64,000 bases of DNA from Lagopus muta (taxonomy: Eukaryota; Chordata; Aves; Galliformes; Phasianidae), in NCBI RefSeq assembly GCF_023343835.1, contig NC_064438.1, forward strand, positions 16,039,077 through 16,103,076, given 5' to 3'. Positions within the stretch are counted from its first letter, which is position 1; every line of letters starts with the position of its first letter. Shown here in pieces: positions 21,571-53,500 of this stretch. The notes under the pieces were generated by a model, which was not told where the DNA came from, searched no databases, and was given only the letters and a program-made list of their open reading frames with translations. The position numbers and the translations under genes are program-made.

Positions 21571-23716
21571 ATCTCTTATCCTCTTCCCTTCGTCTTTTTG
21601 GGTCATCTTTGCTTTCCTGGGAAACAAGAACACAACTTCTGACACTACGGAGATTTCTATCTAACCCTCTTGGACCACACAGATACAGAAACACTGCTGA
21701 GGTATGACTGGTGACATTTCTTTCCCCCTTTTTGATGAAACTGAATGGTAGAAAGAAACATTGTCATGTGATCCTCGTGCTCCTCACCCACAGATATAAA
21801 TATTTCATAAAAACCTGCGTATTTATAAATGTATAAACAACAACAAGAAAGTGACAATAATAATAATAATGTTAGAAGGATAAATTAAGAAAAACAAATG
21901 GAAATGTAATGGAAAAATTTCATTTTAGGTTGTATTCTTTTTCAAACTGGAATGAGAAAGACCTCGAAGTGAGTTTCAGAAACCTTAACTTTAAGTCCTG
22001 AATTTTCATCCAAAGTGTAACTCAGTGCAAATGGATTGCTTATTTCATCCATACAGAGAAACCAGTATTTTTCCAAATAACTCTACTGAGGGATTTATGA
22101 AATAACCGTTTTCCTTTGTAACCGTAGCCTTCTAATTAGATTTCATCCTAAGGTGAAATTGTTAAACCCTTCAGAACTGAGGCGTTACACGCAATTCTCT
22201 ATAATCTCTTCCTGGGGAAATTATTGTATTATTTAATACTCTTTGTTTCGGGTAATTAGAGCAGGCTTCCTTCCGCCCTTCCACTTGCTGTTCCCTTCAT
22301 TTACATCTGTGATGAGCTCGTACAGCCACGGCCTCTGTGGGCTTCTAGCTTCTAAAGAGAAGGACATGGGCTGGGAGGGATCATTCATCATGGAAGGTCC
22401 ATTTGGGCTGTGGTGACCTTTCCTTTGGTGTACGTGGCCAAGACAAATCTCACGTGGCCGATCCTGATGAGCTGTAGGAGGAAGTACAGGAGCAGGGGGA
22501 GAAACCCGCGTGCAAAGGGAATGGAGAGCTTCCAGGTGGTAACACCAGAGCTGAGGTCAGCCAATTTTCCAGGTTATTGCAGATAACGCAATCATCTCCA
22601 AACCTTCAGTTCCTGACCCAACTGGGAGTTAAGCACCCTACACGAGGAGGGGAGATGATCTTTCTCTACAGTAGGACACAGCCAACGGGTAACAGCACGG
22701 CCCTCTGCAAGGCTGTTCCTCTGAGCAGCACCGCAGCGCTCTGTCAGACTGAGACTCAGACCAAGGCCTGCTCAGGGAGCTGTCTTTTCAGGCCATTCAT
22801 GCCAGTCAGGCTGGCCGGCAGCCAGACTTCATGGCTGATCCCTGTTTAATGAGCCTGGCAGATACACATCATGTATGTCTTTGTTTGTGCATTATAATAT
22901 GATCACACTTAACCCCGGGTCTGCAGGGGCTCTGCCTACTTGGGAAATGAAAGCCATAAAAAGCGAATTTCGCATTAGGGAAAAACAAGCGGGCTGTTTG
23001 CTAGTGACCAGCTTTGTTGCCTGGGTACCCAGCACAGTAGCTCCTTTCTGCTCACTGCCAAGGCCCTGTAAGAGCACACTGTGCTTCGTTTCAGTCCAGA
23101 GCCATTAGGGCTATTTATTCACCTCCGGTGCAACGCTCCATTTGTCCTTTCACGTGAACCGGGCAGGCACCAGGGACAGCCCTGCTGAGCACTGAGGGAC
23201 AGCTCAGCCACAGCTTCCACAAGAATCTTTTGGGGACCATCTGAACCCTTAAAAGCCACTGCCTTTGTCAGGCTCAGCACACAGTTCTCCACCCTCCTAC
23301 CTGCAGAAACAACGCAAGGCTGTGCTGCACTGCCTGGCACCTGCTGCCAGCTCCCAGCACCAGCTGCATCACACTGTTGCAGCTGCAATGGGCTGGAGAA
23401 ACAGCAGCAGGGCAGTTGGCTTCTGTCTGCCAGACTCACGATTTCACTGCTCCTAAAAAGCTGTGACGTTACCATGAGTGCTGCCTGCAGAGAAAGCACA
23501 GTGCTATCTCGTGGCACTTATCTCCAGCCACTGCAACTTAACACAGCACCCCCCAGCAGCTGGACGACAGTAAACCACAGTACTGAGGTTGTAGAGTAGA
23601 AGACATCAGAGGTGCTGGCACTTAGGCTCAAGGCAGTCAACTTTCTTCATTCCAGGAATTCATTTATTCGCTTCCTCCTTTGTTCTCTATTTACAGCTCA
23701 GGTGATGCAACTCCAG
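21571..23716. other. Intergenic segment with AT-rich, non-repetitive blocks
   Basis: From about 21890 to 22270 the sequence is AT-rich, with homeodomain-type cores (CTAATTAGA at 22132, GGTAATTAGA at 22251), and looks unlike the flanking repeats. At 22205-22555 the minus strand has long open frames in two phases (see findings). A 132-codon minus frame at 23119-23517 has no support as a gene. Confidence 0.35.
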
Positions 23717-23965
23717 AGGGAAGATGTAGGTTGGATGTGAGGGGGAAGTTCTTCACAGAGAATGGTGAGGTGCTGGAACAGGCTGCCTGAAGAGGTTGTG
23801 GATGCTCCATCCCTGGAGGCGTTCAAGGCCAGATTGGATGGGGCCCTGTGGAGCCTGTTCTGGTATTAAGTGTGCAAACTGGTGGCCCTGCCTGTGGCAG
23901 GGGGATTGGAGCTTGATGATCCTTGAGGTCCCTTCCAACCCAAGCTATTTTATGATTCTATGATG
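23717..23965 (+). mobile_element. CR1 LINE 3'-end fragment
   Basis: About 250 bp in sense orientation. It contains GAGGGGGAAGTTCTTCACAG, CTGGAACAGGCTGCCTGAAG, GGAGCTTGATGATCCTTGAG and the tail TATTTTATGATTCTATGATG. Confidence 0.95.
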
Positions 23966-25729
23966 CATTCTTTATTTCCCAGCTTTACAGGCTCTTGCAG
24001 AATTAACTTAGGTTCCTCCCTTCCCATCACCAAGACCAGAGTGATCTGCAGGACAAATTAAGTCCCTGGATAACACTGCTGCAAGTCCCTGTGCTCTTTG
24101 TGGGCTTACAGTCATAATCAGCTAAGATAAAAAATTATGTTCATCTGAAGAATTGAAATCCAGCTCCTTCTGCATAAACTGCAGTACTACCAAAGACAAG
24201 TCAGTGGGGGGGGTAGGGGAAGGACAATTGCTATGGAAGGCCAGGGAAGACCTGAATGAGACATGCACACACAGGAGAGCAACATTGTTAGTGAAACTGC
24301 ATTTCAGAAAGCAATTTCAAAGAGGGATGCCAAACAGTCATGGTAAGTTTATCCTGTTAGTACCCTCAGTGCTGGGGAGTGGGGGTTTGCCAGGATAGCT
24401 TATACTAGAAGTCTCATTTTCATCAGTTAAAAGCAGGTCCTTTCAGCAGTGTCTGGACTTGCAAAGTGATGTGGACACTAAGTAAAGGATTTCTAAAGTA
24501 GACATAAAAGCAGTCAAGAAAGCAAAGCTCAAGTACTGGTTTTATTTCCCAGTCAACTGGAAGGAGTAATCAGATTCCAATTGCCTTTATGAACAGCAAG
24601 CCAGTTTGACTCAACTATTTTGAATTTAAAGTTGAACCACGCTGACAGCAAGTTTTAAGGTGACTCCACAAGACAAAACCCCAATAGAGATGTGCCAATG
24701 CATACAAGTAACTGCTTGGCCAGCTTGGAAGCACCACTGCTACAACACTGCCCCAAATGAAGTAACAACTGAGAAATAGGAACTACAGCAGCCTCATCTA
24801 AAGTAAATGTTAAAATAATTCAGAGAACTCACCCTTAGCAGGCAATCTGCAAGAAGAGCCACACGCAGCAGAACCTAAGCAGCGCTCCCAGCTGACTAGA
24901 TTGGAACCACCTGCATCCAGCTCAGCCTAACACACAGCACCTGGGAGAATACCACCCTTCCAGACCAAGCTCGCTTTAAAGGCACAAGACAGCACGTTTG
25001 GTTTTTTCCCCTCAGAGGAATACAGTCCTTTCCAACTAGCTGCCTAACATCACTCTGAGTTGTTGCCCTCCCTGCCATTCCCACTGGATTGACTGTATAT
25101 GCAATAACACACATTAAATGAAGCCCTCAGCCTTATAAATTACCCAAATATTCATACTACAAAAGCTTCACGTGGTGTGCCAGTAAAACTCAGTACATGT
25201 TCTCAACTTTTAGCAGCCTCAACACTGCCCTGTTAACTGTTTAGAGCAGTCAGCAGGACAGTAAATTGCTTAAACCTCTTCTTACCTCTAAAGCCATACA
25301 TTTTAAACCAAGCTTCAGCCTACCTCTCATTACTTGCTTTAATTGCCCTTCTTCCTCATGTAGTACTATCAGTACTCAGCTACACAGTAACTACAAAAGG
25401 TGCAGAAGAGAAAGCCCACAGCATCAAGCCTCAAGTTTAACTCCAGCTTATCTTAAAGGCGGAACCAAAGTATTTCCAGAACAGATTGAGGCCAGAAACT
25501 GCAGCTGTTTTACTCTGCAGATGAAAGGAAGACTTCAGAACATCAACTATGATCTTTTCAAGTGCTTTTATATTTATTATAAAGCATTAATAATTGTGTA
25601 TGCAAAATGATTCTCTATACTAGAGAATAAACCGACAGCTTTTACAAGTTATGCAATACAGTACATGAAATGCTGCACATTTTCTTCAACTGCTTGGAAC
25701 AGTATTTGCTATACAAATGAAAAAAAGGG
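23966..25729. other. Intergenic, downstream of CHKA
   Basis: No coding exon, RNA gene or repeat could be supported. A second minus-strand AATAAA (25573-25578) means a longer CHKA 3' end could extend into the right edge of this block. Confidence 0.4.
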
Positions 25730-26925
25730 TAGACTTAAAAGTTTATTATTTATAATACAGTGTGTTAGAAAGCACAACAAATAATGTTCAAAATAAACAA
25801 GTTCCCAAAAGTCTAAAGAAATCTTTAGATGACATGTACAGAGATTATACTCAAGTTTCAATATACATGTTATTGTTCCCCACGAGACGCCCCACTTTAC
25901 TGCACTGCTGGAACATGATGAAAATTGGAGGTACAAGAAAAGCACCTCCCAAGCCACACAAGCACTGGACGGGCAGAACAGCCACTTCCTGAAGTGTTCT
26001 CCGCAGTCTTTGGCTTTAGTATTCCTTACAGACACGTACCGAGGCAACGCCAGTCAAGAAGAGAGATGGGATCCAATCTGTCAGTCTCAGTGTCAATCCA
26101 GTTGTCTGGGGAGTAGCTAGAGTAATTCAAGGCACTCTTCCCAGTGCTGACCGCCCACAGAACCCCTTGTGCTGAACGCGGCATTTCAGGAGACAACCAG
26201 GCTGGGCTAAAGCATGTTCTTGGAGGATGAGGAATGAACGGTTGAAGACAAACTCCTTTGGAATGTCCAGTTCAAAGTTCATTCATACTTCACAGGCACA
26301 CCAGCTTAAGAGAAACATTCGTGTATACGCAGATAACACTTGAAAGCACACAGCTTCCATGCGTTTCCTTGCTTTATGGTTAAAGTGGTGTAAGGTATCA
26401 GCAGCTTTGAAGATAGTGTTCACGGGGCATGTTGAACCTAATCTCACAGTAAGATTTGAAGCCTACTTCACAGTGTAACAGTTGTCGCCTTTGCTTTTCC
26501 TTCTCATTAAGAGGCAATGTCTACAATGTCTACACCTTTACCGCTGTTCTGCTTACAACACTCGTCCTCATGACAATAAACCCCTAGAAAACGTACAGTA
26601 ACACTGTTTGCTCCGATGCAGGTGGTATTGACACTTAATTGTAAGCTTCCCCCAGTATATAAAATATCTTCTAGATTAAATTCTAGATTAGAAGGATTTT
26701 AAGATATTGCACTGTTGTATTTTACTTTTGCCTCTCAATCTCATTCCACATACTTATGAAACTGTAAACAAGTCATTTTTATACAGTCTTCAGTATTGTA
26801 CTCCTGCCTTCCAAGGAATTGGAAGTCAGTGACACCTTCGTTACAGATACAGTAGCCTAAGCACGGTGAAAGTTCTGTCCAGCTGCCCTCTTCATACAAT
26901 AACCAACAGGCCACTCCTCCCACAT
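25730..26925 (-). other. CHKA: CHKA 3' untranslated region
   Basis: About 1.2 kb of AT-rich non-coding sequence follows the CHKA stop and reaches a minus-strand AATAAA at 25742-25747. The 112-codon minus frame inside it has no splice or family support and is taken as chance. Confidence 0.6.
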
Positions 26926-46560
<19,635 letters not shown>

Positions 46561-46611
46561 GGCAGAGCGGCACGCGGGCCCGCTCACCTCACGCCTTTTC
46601 CCCCCGCTCCG

Positions 46612-46764
46612 ATTGGCTCTCGGGTCTCAGCTCCTGCCCAGAGCGAGGCCGAGGGGCAGGGCCGCGGAACGGGAGAGCGCCTTCTGCCGGCTTCCGGAAC
46701 GCCCGCCGATTGGTGCTCGCTCACCCAGGAGAAAGAAGGGGCGGGCGCGGGGCGCGCTGATTGG
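46612..46764 (-). promoter_or_regulatory. CHKA: Three CCAAT boxes upstream of the CHKA TATA box
   Basis: ATTGG on the plus strand (CCAAT for CHKA) occurs at 46612-46616, 46709-46713 and 46760-46764, all within 210 bp upstream of the TATA box. Contexts CCGATTGG and CTGATTGG fit NF-Y sites. Binding is inferred from sequence. Confidence 0.6.
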
Positions 46765-47599
46765 CCGCTCCTCTGTCGCCCTGGTAACCGGCGCGCGCAG
46801 CTCAGGGTGGGGGGGTCAGCGCAAGGTGACCCCGCCCACCTCCCCTCTTCCCTTGCGGACCCTCGGCGGTAGCGGCCCGGCGCCTCCCGAGGCACTTCGT
46901 AATGGGACGTAGGTGGGGGGCTGCAGAGGTCCGAGGAGGTGAGCGCTACCGGCGGACCGAGGGGCCCGGTGCGTGCCGTGACTTTCCGTCTGCGCCGTAC
47001 GATTGCGGTCACCGAGAGCGTTTGTTCAACGGTCTGCTTTTTACGGCGAGCTGCCGGCCGGCTGAGTCAGCTGCCGCATGCTGGAGCTGATTCACGGCCG
47101 CGTGTAAGTTCGGCTCGGGAGAAAGCGCACCGCGCCGGGAGCGAAGGCGAACGGCAGGAAGGCAGCGCGTCCGCCCCCGCGCCGCTGCCCCGCCAGCTGC
47201 TGGGGCGGAGCGGCGGGAAAGGGCCGGTGGGTAACCGCGCTGGAAAGCCCCCGAAGAGCCCGGGGGGTTACCGAGAAGCTGCAGGATTGGCTTCGGAACT
47301 TCGTGCTCGCACGGCGGCCTCAGCACCGCCAAAGCGACCGCGGCTGAGCGGCGGCAGAACCCGAACGTGGGTTAGGAACGCCGCGGCGGAACGGAAGACA
47401 GACAGATGCCTTCTTCTCCCCTCTGCGCCTCAGCTTTTCGTTTAGAACGTAAAATCCGCGGGTCAGAGCGCCGATTGGGATGCTGGAAGCGGCCGGCCGG
47501 AGCTGCGGACAAACCTTCCCTTCGCAGATCCCTGCTGGAGCAGCCGCTGCCATTGCTGAGGTTCCATCTGCAGCTCAATGGTGCGGTCTCTGCACGCGG

Positions 47600-50500
47600 G
47601 CAGTAGCAGTGAAAACACCAGAACTAATTTTACCTCCCACAGTGGCCGGTCTTTCTATTTCCAAGTGCTTGACCTTCACGCGACATACTCACAGCATGAG
47701 TAACGGGAAATTAATTAGAAAACAAAGCTCCCTAACCCATAGAAGTCATTTGTAATCTTCTAGATTTGCTCCTGGTGTGAATGGCAGAGAAGTCAGACGC
47801 TTGGATAGAGAACCCTGTCCCCTCTAGCTTGTTGATATTGGCCTCCTCACTGACACTTCTTACCAAGACACGAGTCTGCTTTAATTTACACAGTTTATTA
47901 CAAAGCCTCAGAGAACTTGGAAGCAGATAGAAAAATGTTTGTTTTGTATCTTTTTGCTTCCAACATGCTCACCTTTTCTTAATGTTGGTCTAACTTAAGC
48001 TCCAGTCCTGTAACGACTTCTGTTTTGATAAGTATCTGGACGCAAATTAACTCTGTATGTTTATTTCCTACAGGAAATGGCTAAGGCAGTTTGCTCGTTA
48101 CGTCATTTAGTATTTTAACACTATTAGTAATTAGTAACTCATTGTAATTTATTGGTGAGTTTACAGAAAGGGCGTAACTCACTTGAAAAACGTTCAAAAT
48201 GTTTTACAACAAACACCATCTATCTTCTGGGGAGCCACAAGTGTGTACAATGTGATAAAGGCAGAGGACAAAGCAGCAGAGGAACACGTGATAGAAATGA
48301 AGGTGAGTCATACTGAGGGCTTGCAGACCTTGTTCATCTAAAGTCACTACTCCCAGAAAGTAAGTGTTGGTTAAGGAAGGAATTCATTATCGGCAAGATG
48401 ATTTTCAGGCTTAAGTTGTGGGTGAAGATTGTTTCATATTGCCAGAGTGCCTGGTTTGAATGAGCAGGAAGCCTTGTGACAGCAGTGGCGTCAGCTTGGT
48501 GTTATTTAAAACCTAAGCATCAATGCCAAAGATGAATGGTTTGAAGGCATGGTGGAAAACTGGGTGCAGTACATAGAAACCAGTACTGGCACTGGTTTCA
48601 CTACATGTGAAATCTCTCCCTCTCAAAATAAATAGCTTTCTGCTCCTAGCCATTTGGCTTAAAGCACATAGGAGAATCACTGTATGATAAACTGATACTG
48701 CTGCTCTCCACACTGTGGATTTTCAGTGGATAAACAGAGGAAGGTTCCCATTCTAGAGCTACTAAGGTAGTAATTTTCACAAGTTTTACATCCACATTCA
48801 GATGAAACAAAATAAAATAAACCTCTTCCTGCTACTTGTATACGTGTTTTTTCTTCTGCTCCTAAGAGTTTACTACGCTTAAATAATGCGTGTAGTCAAG
48901 CTGAACAAAACTGAAGCTTCAGTTAAGATCAGAATATACTGAAAAAGGCATCAGAAGACAAATATTCACGAAAAGGAATTAAGTACAAACACTCCCAAAC
49001 TGGACAGTTATGAACACTGGAATCAGACTTGAGAAACTTGATTACATTCTCAGCAGCAACTGATCCCCGTTTCCATTTCTTGTGCACCAGAAGCACCTTG
49101 TTAAGTAACAGTGCAATGTCCTTCCCACTGGATTAGTCAATCAGCCTGCCATCTTAAGCATTGGGAAAAGGCAAATGCATCTTCATGTTCCTGATGTCAG
49201 CTTTTGTACCATAGCAACGCAGCTGCATTAGCACACATTTTTTTGTAGACAGCAAACATAGGTTCTGTATCTGTGTTCTATTTTTGATTCCATCTAATAG
49301 TTTCATCAACAGTAGCACCTAATAAATGAGACTCATTAAAAGAATATTTCTTCAGCTGCTCGCATCCCCTGGATACATGAGCTTTAAAGCAGAGGAAGTA
49401 ATGGTGAGATAAGAAGAGTGAGGGCACAGACAAAACACCAAGTGACTAATTATGCTGTAAATAAGGAACGTTCTGAACTAAGATTCCCTGGGGTGAGCAG
49501 AGGCTTAAGAGTTTGCATGACCTTGGCTATCAGCAAGGAGATAGAGAGTTACCCATCACAGAAGTGTCACACCTTCCTCTGTAATTTACTTTTCCCTCAG
49601 TTCTCATACTGTGACCACACAGGTTATTCCCCGCAGTGATCAGTGCATCCACTATGTCCTTTGCAGCAACAGAAGCACTTCTTCAACAAGTCTGGATTGA
49701 AATATCTACTCTTCACTGGTTATGGATGCAGTCAAGCAAATACTCAATCAGGAGAGGGCAGAAGTCTTTTTTCTTTCTTTGATGGTATAAGACAAAACAT
49801 TTGTTTTTATTAATTTCTATGATTTACTAAACCTTTGTAGAGTTGCTGGTTTTTCCCCCTTACTTTTCTTTAATACTTACAGATCTGCAGCAAAGAGAAC
49901 TGCAGTTGGACTGACGCATGATTTTATTCACTCCAATTGCATTAGTGCGGCAGAAATTGCTTATTGCTCACAAAAGAGCTAAGTCTAGAATTCTGACTCA
50001 TAAACACTTAATTTTCTTTCCCAAGTCTTTCTCATTATTATACCAAGAAGCATGAGCTTTTACTGGCAAGATCAAATGCCAGCTAAGCCCAGATCTGCCA
50101 CATGACACAAAGAGAACGACAGACACTTGTGCAGAAGGATGCAGATACTTATATCAGCTGAAAAGCTTGCAGACGTCTTAGCAGTTGTTGATAAGCATTC
50201 TTTACGTACCAGGAACAGGTTGCTGTTGAGATTGTGAATTCCATTTCTGCAACTGGGCTGAGGCTGGAGGCTTTGGCACAGGAGCTGTGCAGTCATTGCA
50301 AGAGTGGGTGAGAGTTCAGGGCTGTCTCTGTGTCCCTCAGCCTCTCGGCTCACCTCCACACAGTAGCTCTCTTTTGCCTTAGCAAAACGCTCTCAGTCTA
50401 GTTCTGTGTCCAAGCTGCACTTGGCACAGAGCCTGCTTTCACTTTTCAATTCCTTGCTTCTATGTCTGGTAAGCCCCTTGCTGAATTTTAAACAAATAGT

Positions 50501-53500
50501 AAGGCTGCTGTTTCTTACTCCTTGCATCAGCAGCCAAAAGCAGTACTCTGACAGCCAGAGTTTGTGAGGGTCTGAAGATGTTTAAGTCACCTAGGCAAGA
50601 TGCAACTGCAGAAGAGGCTACACTGCTGTCCCATCTTCCTCTTCTGAGTGACAGTAAGGGGCTCCTGCAGCAAAGCATTCCTTCAGGTTCATGTCATCAG
50701 CAATGATACTACGTGTCAAAGCAGACTGAGTAGCCCAGGCAGAGCAGAGTATTTCACCCAAAGAATTTGGTATAACATCTATGCTTTGACTCTAAGAGAG
50801 AGAATTTTGGGACTAAATTTGAGGTGATCCATGGAGAGGTTGCTTAATTTTCCTTCTGTATTTGCTTAATTTCCAGCTCAAAATGCAAGCCAAACCTGAG
50901 CTACAACTCTGTACCTGAAGTACATCTGAGGGAGCACCCAAAGGGCTAAAGAGTAAGATTTACTCTAGGAATTGTCTCAGCATATACATATCTCACTAAC
51001 GTAAGGGAAGTGTTACACCAGAAAGCAGCCTTCCCAAGAAGATAATATGTTCATTCATTTGCTGTGTTGGTCTAAGATAACCACAAAGACCTAAAGCTTC
51101 TACAGTGCCAGGTACTCCAGGCAGTGTGAAAAGATAACATTACCTGGCTCAGGTTCCAGAAAATGACTTTTCCTGGAGTCACACTGACCGAACCTTTACT
51201 ATAATAGAGGTTACTTAATTACTTACTCCACACCAATTTCATCTCATTGAAGAAACTTAGCTGAGCAAGTTTCTCAGGACCCCAAAGATATTGAGAATAC
51301 AGTAGGAATTAATCAAGTGTTTTCTTATTTCTTTAAAATCAAAGAACAAAAAGCAGCTTTAAATCTTCTGGTTGTGCAAGGCACTACATAAGCCACAGCT
51401 TCAGGCCTATGCTTAAAAAAGAAAATGCTGCAGCAGCTGGTTCCTACCTGCATGGAATTAGCTCTCTCTCAATCTCCCATAGGCTGCAGGAGGGGTGTGC
51501 AGCGTGCAGAGGCACAGGGGGACTGCCCAACATAGGTACACATCCTGCACAAGGGCTGCCCAAAATAGGACTTGTTCACCTGACAGCAAGTGGATCAGCA
51601 TGAGGCAGATAGGATGTGGTAGCTGGGGAGAAAAGAAAAACAACGTAGAATTAAGCAGTGCACATGAAATAGTGATCTCTGGCAAAAGACTGTAGAGCAT
51701 AACAAAGGACAAAGACAGCAGTGCACCACAGCAGTGCATTGGGCACTGTCACTGCATGTGGTAGCTGCTCAGGCCACAAGGAACCTGAGCATTCCCTGAT
51801 CACATCCACAGACAGAGCAGGTGCAAAGCCAGTTAAAGAACTTCCTTCTCATGTTCCTGTCACTGCCATTAACATGATAGTAAATGCACTATATTTAGAT
51901 GCCATACAAAAAGATCCAAGAACACACACCAGCACAGTGCTGTATTCATGAATAGCAGCCAGCAGGAAAATAAAAGCAAGCATGTGTTCCTATGAAATTT
52001 CAAAGTCTATTTTTGGTCTAAACCACGAGGTAGGTCACAAACTAATCCAAAAATGACTTAGACTTCAAAATGATCATTTTTTCCTTCTCTTTTGCTCATT
52101 ATGCAACAAATAGCTATGCTAGGTATGCATAGCAATGGACTAACACCAAGCTGGAATAACTGATTTGTGACAGAACTTGCAGTTCCAGTACCGCTGGTTA
52201 TTCAAGCATGCTGCAGTTTTTTCCGGTGTTAGGTTTTAATATGGGTGGGTTCCAGATATGGATCCTGGACACCACAGTTTTGACTTGGGCGCTGTTTAAG
52301 TAGATGTAATGGCATAGTTTTTACAGCACCCCTGCACAGTTTATCACTTAAACCAAACCATGGTTTCGAGCTGGCTATTTCCAGGGGGCTGTCAGAGCTC
52401 TTTTATCCAGCGGCCACGGCTGGGTAAGATGGCAGGAGAGCAAGGTGTCTGCATCTCCTGGGAACCAACCCAGCAGTAAGGGTCTCCCCTGGCAAAGACA
52501 CAGGCAAGACATACAATCCAGGCAATATAGCTTTAGCAATCCCTGTCACACAGACACATTTATTCCTCCCTGGTGATAACAACGAGCAGCCTGAGGTTAA
52601 CGAAAGGTCATTAAGTCAGAAAATGTTTCCAAACATGCAACAGCATGATTATTGAGGGAGCTGCCTGCCAACCAAGTGATCACCGGACTTCAGCACACAC
52701 GTGCTGAAGAGCAGAGTAAATACTGGAGTAGAAGTGCAGAGGCATTAAAATATTTTGGGCTGTGTTCTCAGTCACAGCAGCTGACTGGCTTGCAGGTGTT
52801 CTAGCCTCAAACCTACAGAACAGTACGTCTGTGTTTTACACAGATGCTGAGGATTTTCTAGGCTGTCTGAAGAGTTTTAACTCATCTTTTCCACTTACAG
52901 AGCAAATACATCCCTCTAAACCTCCAAGATCAAATGGCATTTGTAAAGTCAGTTCTTTGTCCTAGAGTCTTTGACTATCAACATCTGCTTATTGTACAGT
53001 CTTCAGATTTTTCAATCTTTTTTACTGACATACTGACATAAAATAAGGGGAGCAGACTTTTATGTGAAACTGCACACCAGACCAATGGGCTTCATTCAGA
53101 ACCCATCACTGAGAACATTAGGTAGGCAGGGGTAACTGCATGCATCACCACAGCGAAGCAGGAGACACCTACACCTGCACTCAGAACTAACCACACTGCT
53201 AATTGTTACTGGAATCACATGCTACAGAGCCTTTAGCTGTGGCATTTTATAATTAACTCATTTAATCCTACTCTGTTTACATTTTGACCCAAGACAATAA
53301 CACAATTACACATGACAATTAGGAAACTGTCATTAAATAATTAACACAAATTAACACCTTTCCCCCCAAAAAAACACCAGAACAAACCCTCTGCCAGTTT
53401 AACTGGAGTGTGTTGCACTCCATTACAGGTATTTGATAGTTTTATGAGTTAAGTATGATACGATGTCAAGAATTTCTCCTTTCCACTCTGATGAGAATTT

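Noticed and set aside
23119-23517. 132-codon minus-strand frame in the intergenic region
   Set aside because: An AG precedes part of it, but no partner exons, no recognisable motif and a low-quality N-terminal half.
25709-26047. 112-codon minus-strand frame
   Set aside because: Lies wholly in the CHKA 3' UTR, next to its polyadenylation signal, with Phe/Leu/Cys-rich content typical of chance frames.
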